A DNA stretch of 64,000 nt from Pseudomonas huaxiensis (GTDB lineage: Bacteria > Pseudomonadota > Gammaproteobacteria > Pseudomonadales > Pseudomonadaceae): assembly GCF_003231275.1 (NCBI RefSeq), contig NZ_QKVL01000012.1, positions 62,001 to 126,000 of the forward strand. Direction: 5' to 3'. Positions 59,935 to 64,000 of the stretch are shown here, piece by piece (within the stretch, counting starts at the first letter, position 1; every line of letters begins with the position of its first letter). The position numbers and the translations under genes are program-made. The notes under the pieces are model-generated. The model saw nothing but the letters and a program-made list of their open reading frames with translations. It was not told the DNA's origin and ran no database searches.

Positions 59935-60429
59935 TTATGGGGTGACCACGGCGTCAAAAGAAACTTGAACGTTTCCGGTGTACTTCCCTGGCTTATAGCC
60001 GGCAGCTGGTTTGATCGGTTCAATTACCAAGCTTGTAGAACCACTTGATGCGGCGGCGGCGGCTGTTACGACTTCCTGGCTTGTAGTATTAAGCGCTACG
60101 GAGTTGAACTTGACACCAAGACTGATACTATCGCTGTCACTGGTAATCACTGGCGTCGAGAGCAGGGTTCCGCTGATTGCACCGGCCGAGTGTTTGTAGT
60201 CGAACGCCTTGATCAGCGAATTGATATTGCCGGTAGCCATATTGTAGGGCAGTACCTGGGTGTTTCCGATCCAGGTGGAGTCGGTCGGCATTACATAGAA
60301 ATCCGCCTCGGGAACAGTAGTTTCCAACTGAATTGTATGGCTGACAGGATCGGCGGCTACAGCCTGAACGGAAAAAGCCACAGCAGCAAAGGCGAAAGGT
60401 GCAAGTACCGTTTTTTTCAAGAAGCTCAT
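59935..60429 (-). CDS. Major fimbrial pilin (CS1/CblA type)
   Basis: The 164-residue secreted subunit has a signal peptide (MSFLKKTVLAPFAFAAVAFSVQAVAA). The mature protein begins DPVSHTIQLETTVP, the usual alternating N-terminal extension that completes the neighbouring subunit. There are no cysteines, as in CS1-type pilins. The C-terminus PGKYTGNVQVSFDAVV has the expected final strand. It is first in the fimbrial operon and would polymerise into the pilus shaft. The promoter should lie within 60430-60629, which also has AT-rich stretches. Confidence 0.82.
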   Translation of the reverse strand: MSFLKKTVLAPFAFAAVAFSVQAVAADPVSHTIQLETTVPEADFYVMPTDSTWIGNTQVLPYNMATGNINSLIKAFDYKHSAGAISGTLLSTPVITSDSDSISLGVKFNSVALNTTSQEVVTAAAAASSGSTSLVIEPIKPAAGYKPGKYTGNVQVSFDAVVTP

Positions 60430-60629
60430 TTTGCGAACCTACTGAGTTTGAGTTTTGGTTTGAATTTCCAAATATCCGTGCGTAGCGACCGAGCCTTTCA
60501 GGCTTGCTGTGCAGCGAATGCTCACACTGTAGGTTCCAGTATTAATTCGTTAAATCGGAATGCTCTTAATTTCGAGGTGGGCGACAAGGGAGGGATATGT
60601 GACACCCCTGCTCAAGCAGCGCATCAATC

Positions 60630-63011
60630 TCATGGTGAAGTTTCATCTGATCCCGTGGATGCCCCATATTGCTCTAGCAACTGTTCCAGCCGGATCAGAT
60701 CAGCCTGTGCAGCGCTGTATGGCCCGACCTTGAATCGAGCTTCCATTGATTTCGCCAACGATGCCATATCCGATTGCTCCAATACTGCGAAGGCGCCAAA
60801 CAATCGGTGTGCCCTGTGCGTCGCTTCTTCCATGTCTGCCATTTCAATAGCGGCTCGTAGTGGATAGATATCGTCCCACAGGTTTGCGATAGCTGTTTGT
60901 CCATCGGTGACCAATCCAGTCTCGTCGTCGGTGTGGGCTACGGGCATGTCCGTCCATAGTTGAAGCGCATCTCTCAACTTGCCGAGCTTGATGGGCTTCT
61001 TCAACACACCATCCATGCCGGATTCGAAGCAGGCAGCGGTGTGCTCTTCATCGGTTGAGGCGGAGATGGCCACGATCGGTGTGGGCGCAAGATTGCCTGA
61101 CGACTCTATCGCTCGCCACTGGCGGACCACCTCATAGCCGGAAATACCCGGGAGGTCGCAGTCCAGCAGTACGATGTCATAGGTGTTCTGACCAAGCGCG
61201 AGCAAAGCCTTGTCACCATCCGGTGCGAGTGTCGAACGACAGCCCAGAACGTTGAGCTGGGCCTGGAGGACAGCCTGATTGGCGGGCGTATCCTCAACCA
61301 ACAAGACACTGAGTGCATGCTCTGTCGCGGCCACATTGCATAGTTGTCTGGACTGGGGCTGCTCTTGCAGATGTGCGGGCACAACGTAGGTAGCACAGGG
61401 TAGCCGTACTGAGGCGACAGTCCCCTTGCCAAGTTCGCTTTTCAGTTCTATCGAACCACCCATCAATTCCACCAGTTGCCGGCAGATCGTCAAGCCAAGC
61501 CCGGTGCCGCCAAACTTGCGTGCAGTACTCGCTGACGCCTGGGCGTAGGGATGGAAAAGGCGCTGGAGAGTGTCGAGGTCTATCCCGATACCCGCATCTA
61601 TTATGCGAATATGCAACTGATGTTTACTTGGCGGGAGGGGGCTGCTATCTAACCGAACAGTGATCGTCACGCCACCTTCGGATGTAAACTTGAGGGCATT
61701 CGAGATGAGGTTATGCAGCACCTGCTCCACTCGAAACCTGTCTAGCATGAGGTGACACTCGATGGGATGTTCTTGTATCAGTTCCAGTTCAACCCCATTT
61801 TTTTTCTTGAGTGCCAGCAGATCTACCACGGAACGAGTCAGTTCCATGATATCAACGGGGCCCAGATCCAGTTGGAGCCGCCCGGCTTCGAGCTTGGAGA
61901 TGTCGAGAACGTCATCTAACAGATACAGCAAGTTCTCTGCACCGCTGGACGCCACCGCAAGCAAACGATGAGACTCCTCTGGCAGCTCAGTACGCTGCAT
62001 CAGCAACTCCATGGAGGCGAGAATGGCATTCATCGGCGAGCGTATTTCGTGGCTAAGCACGGCCAGAAACATGGTTTTCTCTTTCTCGCTGCGCATTGCC
62101 AGGCGCCGCTGCTGCCGGGCATGAATCGCAAATCCGGCGATCAACAATAGGCCACTCAAGATCAGCGCCATTTGCAGACCGTAATAACGGAACAGTACGG
62201 TTAGCGGCGGCCTGCCATAGGTGGCTGACTCAAGCTGGCTCTGGATCATTTCATCGATCTGGTCAGCGGTCAGGGACGCCAACGCCTTGTCAAGAATACG
62301 TTGCAAGATTGGCAGATCGCGTCGTACCGCCATGGAAAGCTCCATAGGCAAGCGGGCCACCCCGCCGGAGACATATAGCTCTTCATCATACTTGCGGCGC
62401 AAAAAGGGCAGCAGTGCAGGTGCAACGTCTATTGCCGCATCGGCCCGCCCTTCAATAACGGCAATTAGCGACTCTTCGGGCGTTTGTGTCCCAAGGATTT
62501 TGACATTGGGATAGAGCGCTCTGATGGCGCTCTCATATGAACTGTCCTTCTTGAGAGCGGCAATATGCCCGTCCAGTCGATGCAGGTCGAACACCGCTCG
62601 GCTATCCTTGCGCGTGACGACTATTGTTGCGCCCGTATAAAAGGCATTGGTGAAAAGGGCCGCATCGACAATCGATTGCGGCGCAAACATTTTTATGATT
62701 CCGGGAAGTACATCCACTTCACCCCGCTGAAACTTTTCTATCCTCTGCTGCCCGACTCCCGTATCGGGCACGGACTCAAAGCGGAGGCCCGTACTGTGCT
62801 CGATGAAGTCGATGTACTCGGACACCAGGCCCATGACACGACCATTCTCTACATACTGCATCGGCTTCCAGTTAGGCTCGACAGCCACCTGGACGACGGG
62901 GTGCGCGGCAATCCAGGCGCGTTCCTCCTGGGTCAGATCCAGTGTCTGGGAGAGTGCGGAGGGTAACCAGGCCAAAAAAACCATGGGGCCAAGTGCTACT
63001 CCCCAGTTCAT
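60630..63011 (-). CDS. BvgS/RocS-like hybrid sensor histidine kinase
   Basis: The 793-residue kinase has these domains in order: signal peptide (1-22), a periplasmic solute-binding-like domain (about 35-258), a transmembrane helix (about 278-297) and a HisKA domain with H321 in FLAVLSHEIRSP. A HATPase domain follows (N-box around HNLISNALKFT, G-boxes DAGIGI and GGTGLGLTIC). A receiver has D617 in VLLDCDLPG. A C-terminal Hpt-like segment has H735 in AHRLFGAF, where the usual Lys of the HxxKG pattern is Phe. It resembles EvgS/BvgS/RocS systems, which often control cup-type fimbriae in Pseudomonas. It lies upstream of the fimbrial operon, on the same strand. No ribosome site precedes its ATG, which overlaps the stop of a leader peptide. 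Confidence 0.9.
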   Translation of the reverse strand: MNWGVALGPMVFLAWLPSALSQTLDLTQEERAWIAAHPVVQVAVEPNWKPMQYVENGRVMGLVSEYIDFIEHSTGLRFESVPDTGVGQQRIEKFQRGEVDVLPGIIKMFAPQSIVDAALFTNAFYTGATIVVTRKDSRAVFDLHRLDGHIAALKKDSSYESAIRALYPNVKILGTQTPEESLIAVIEGRADAAIDVAPALLPFLRRKYDEELYVSGGVARLPMELSMAVRRDLPILQRILDKALASLTADQIDEMIQSQLESATYGRPPLTVLFRYYGLQMALILSGLLLIAGFAIHARQQRRLAMRSEKEKTMFLAVLSHEIRSPMNAILASMELLMQRTELPEESHRLLAVASSGAENLLYLLDDVLDISKLEAGRLQLDLGPVDIMELTRSVVDLLALKKKNGVELELIQEHPIECHLMLDRFRVEQVLHNLISNALKFTSEGGVTITVRLDSSPLPPSKHQLHIRIIDAGIGIDLDTLQRLFHPYAQASASTARKFGGTGLGLTICRQLVELMGGSIELKSELGKGTVASVRLPCATYVVPAHLQEQPQSRQLCNVAATEHALSVLLVEDTPANQAVLQAQLNVLGCRSTLAPDGDKALLALGQNTYDIVLLDCDLPGISGYEVVRQWRAIESSGNLAPTPIVAISASTDEEHTAACFESGMDGVLKKPIKLGKLRDALQLWTDMPVAHTDDETGLVTDGQTAIANLWDDIYPLRAAIEMADMEEATHRAHRLFGAFAVLEQSDMASLAKSMEARFKVGPYSAAQADLIRLEQLLEQYGASTGSDETSP

Positions 63012-63082
63012 GTTGCTATCAACAGATGCTGTGGGTGGATGATTTTCGCGCCATGGCGGAATTTTTTTGCGATTTCTCTCAT
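63008..63082 (-). CDS. 24-residue leader peptide coupled to the sensor kinase
   Basis: The ORF from 63082 to 63008 encodes a short basic peptide starting MREIAKKFRHG. It has an ideal AGGAGG ribosome site 7 bases upstream, and its stop overlaps the kinase ATG as ATGA. The kinase start lacks a recognisable ribosome site of its own, so kinase translation probably depends on this ORF. The frame is open upstream for another 40 codons, but without a convincing start. The peptide may have no function itself. Confidence 0.55.
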   Translation of the reverse strand: MREIAKKFRHGAKIIHPQHLLIAT

Positions 63083-63699
63083 CGTCACGCCTCCTGGAAA
63101 GCAGGGGATGGCTCCACGCTTCTCAATCGAAAATCTGGCGCCATCGATCAGCTTTTTGGCGGTTTCATCTCCGGTAGTAGCACACGGAAAGTCCTCACTC
63201 AAGTCACTCGATCAAGTATCGTCTGGACATCACCAGGACTTCAGAACTCGGCCAATCGCTATGGCCTTGTTTGTTGTGTGAATGGTGCCTGATCCATCTG
63301 ACCACAGATGTCGGAGTACTCCTAAAAACCGTTCTATGTCTCGAGTTGCGAAACAGGCAGCCAATATCATTTTTAGGAGCAGTCCTATAGCGCGCGATGG
63401 TGTGGCATTGGTCAAATGCATGGTCCCGGCAATCATCAGGCGCCCCTCAAGTTGGAAATCCCGCCCCTTACTCCAGCGCTTACGTCCAGAGTCAGTCTGG
63501 TCGTATTAAGCAAGGCGTGCCGGTGCCGAGCACCCGTTGCCCCTTCTGGATTGGCTATGGCATACCCACTGGAACAGGATGACTTCCTCAGCCTCGCGGC
63601 GCGATAACGTTGAGAATTCTCGACCAGACGTCAGTACCGACTATTGTGATTCTTCAAGAGCTGAGCCAACTAGTCCATACCGAGTGCCGCCCGACAGAT
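63083..63699. other. Regulatory intergenic region between kinase and response regulator
   Basis: This 617-bp region between divergent genes has no convincing gene beyond the leader peptide. It holds the GGAGTACTCC-type motif pair (63313-63385). Several short open frames are not supported by ribosome sites or composition. Confidence 0.5.
63313..63385. promoter_or_regulatory. Inverted pair of GGAGTACTCC-type motifs
   Basis: GGAGTACTCCTAAAAA (63313-63328) and TTTTTAGGAGCAGTCC (63370-63385) are inverted copies matching at 14 of 16 positions, 57 bp apart start to start. A third copy is at 55119. The location between the divergent kinase and response-regulator genes suggests binding by that regulator (autoregulation). 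Confidence 0.5.
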
Positions 63700-64000
63700 A
63701 TGAAGCCTATACGCGTTGCATTACTCGACGACCATGCCGTCGTTCGTCAAGGTCTTTTCAGCCACCTGGGCAGCGTCCCCGGTCTAACGCTCGTCGGGAT
63801 GTATAAAAACAGCCGAGAACTGATGCAAGGCATGCCGGCGGCACCCGCGGATGTACTTTTGATGGACTTCGTTCTCGGCCGTGACGAACTCGATGGTGTG
63901 TCGCTGATCCGTGCCTTGCGGGCACGCTTCCCCGCCTGCCGGATACTGGTACTCTCGACCCACCATGACTCGGCCACCGTGTCTCTGTCTCTACGAGTTG
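63700..64000 (+). CDS. NarL/FixJ-type response regulator, 3' end outside window
   Basis: The frame from the ATG at 63700 is open to the window end and encodes 100 residues of a receiver domain. RVALLDDHAVVRQGL carries the acidic pair D10 and D11, DVLLMDFVLG has the phospho-acceptor D56, and ILVLSTHHDSA has the Ser/Thr switch region. The family normally ends in a LuxR-type HTH, which would be beyond the edge. As the neighbour of the hybrid kinase, it is the likely cognate regulator (BvgA/EvgA/RocA-like). The ribosome site is weak. Confidence 0.85.
   Translation, partial: MKPIRVALLDDHAVVRQGLFSHLGSVPGLTLVGMYKNSRELMQGMPAAPADVLLMDFVLGRDELDGVSLIRALRARFPACRILVLSTHHDSATVSLSLRV

Noticed and set aside
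63008..63202. A 64-codon gene from a TTG start upstream of the kinase
   Set aside because: The TTG has no ribosome site; the internal ATG at 63082 with AGGAGG is a far better start.
63397..63806. Short plus-strand frames between the motif pair and the response regulator
   Set aside because: No ribosome sites or coding character; the regulator frame from 63700 is clearly the real gene.

Overview
The window is GC-rich Gammaproteobacterial DNA, most likely from a Pseudomonas of the fluorescens/putida type. The inference rests on Pseudomonas-style REP palindromes (5811-5879, 12956-12987, 38322-38565), a dmp/xyl-type catechol meta-cleavage operon and an SfnR-like sigma-54 activator. No rRNA, tRNA, CRISPR array or intact insertion sequence was found. 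Both window ends cut a gene: a glycerate kinase on the left and a NarL-type response regulator on the right.

Region 1 (1-12.9 kb) has a LysR regulator translationally coupled to a tyrosine recombinase. These are divergent from a meta-cleavage operon ordered dmpE-H-I-F-(REP)-B-Q-B-C-G, followed by an unknown membrane protein and a SphA-like outer-membrane protein. The operon holds the complete dehydrogenase branch from catechol to pyruvate and acetyl-CoA. It has two catechol 2,3-dioxygenases around the reactivating ferredoxin, but no ring-semialdehyde hydrolase (DmpD) and no catechol-forming oxygenase.

Region 2 (13-38.2 kb) looks like one sigma-54-dependent organosulfur-scavenging regulon. 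It contains a TonB receptor with a PhoD phosphoesterase and an SfnR-like activator. A seven-gene minus-strand operon encodes a TonB receptor, five FMN-dependent monooxygenases and a SurE-like nucleotidase. The rest is a P1-family amidase, a TPR protein, and a plus-strand operon of peptide-type ABC importer, another monooxygenase and an alpha/beta hydrolase. Five good -24/-12 promoters drive these units. The two divergent intergenic regions each carry a pair of similar T-tract motifs exactly 31 bp apart, probably activator sites.

Region 3 (38.3-47.1 kb) is the best candidate for an undescribed system. After a 61-bp perfect inverted repeat and two matching 18-bp operators comes a tight plus-strand cluster. 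It encodes an HTH regulator, a YaaW-family protein with an added zinc ribbon, a 46-residue membrane protein, a coiled-coil protein with a C-terminal NYN/Regnase-like nuclease domain, a radical SAM enzyme, a PHP phosphoesterase, a phosphoribosyltransferase-like protein and a DxD glycosyltransferase. The last four are coupled by 4-base overlaps. Convergent to them is a GT9-type glycosyltransferase apparently fused to a RibK-like (CTP-dependent riboflavin kinase) domain.

Region 4 (47.1-64 kb) has a chemoreceptor, an FAD oxidase/RidA/ornithine-cyclodeaminase-like operon, then lower-GC accessory DNA. The accessory part holds a small secreted protein, a lipoprotein carboxylesterase, a GFA-family protein and an alternate (CS1/Cbl-type) chaperone-usher fimbrial operon. 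A BvgS/RocS-like hybrid sensor kinase, preceded by a coupled leader peptide, and a divergent response regulator probably control the fimbriae.

All functions are from reading the sequence and from family knowledge; no database search was run.
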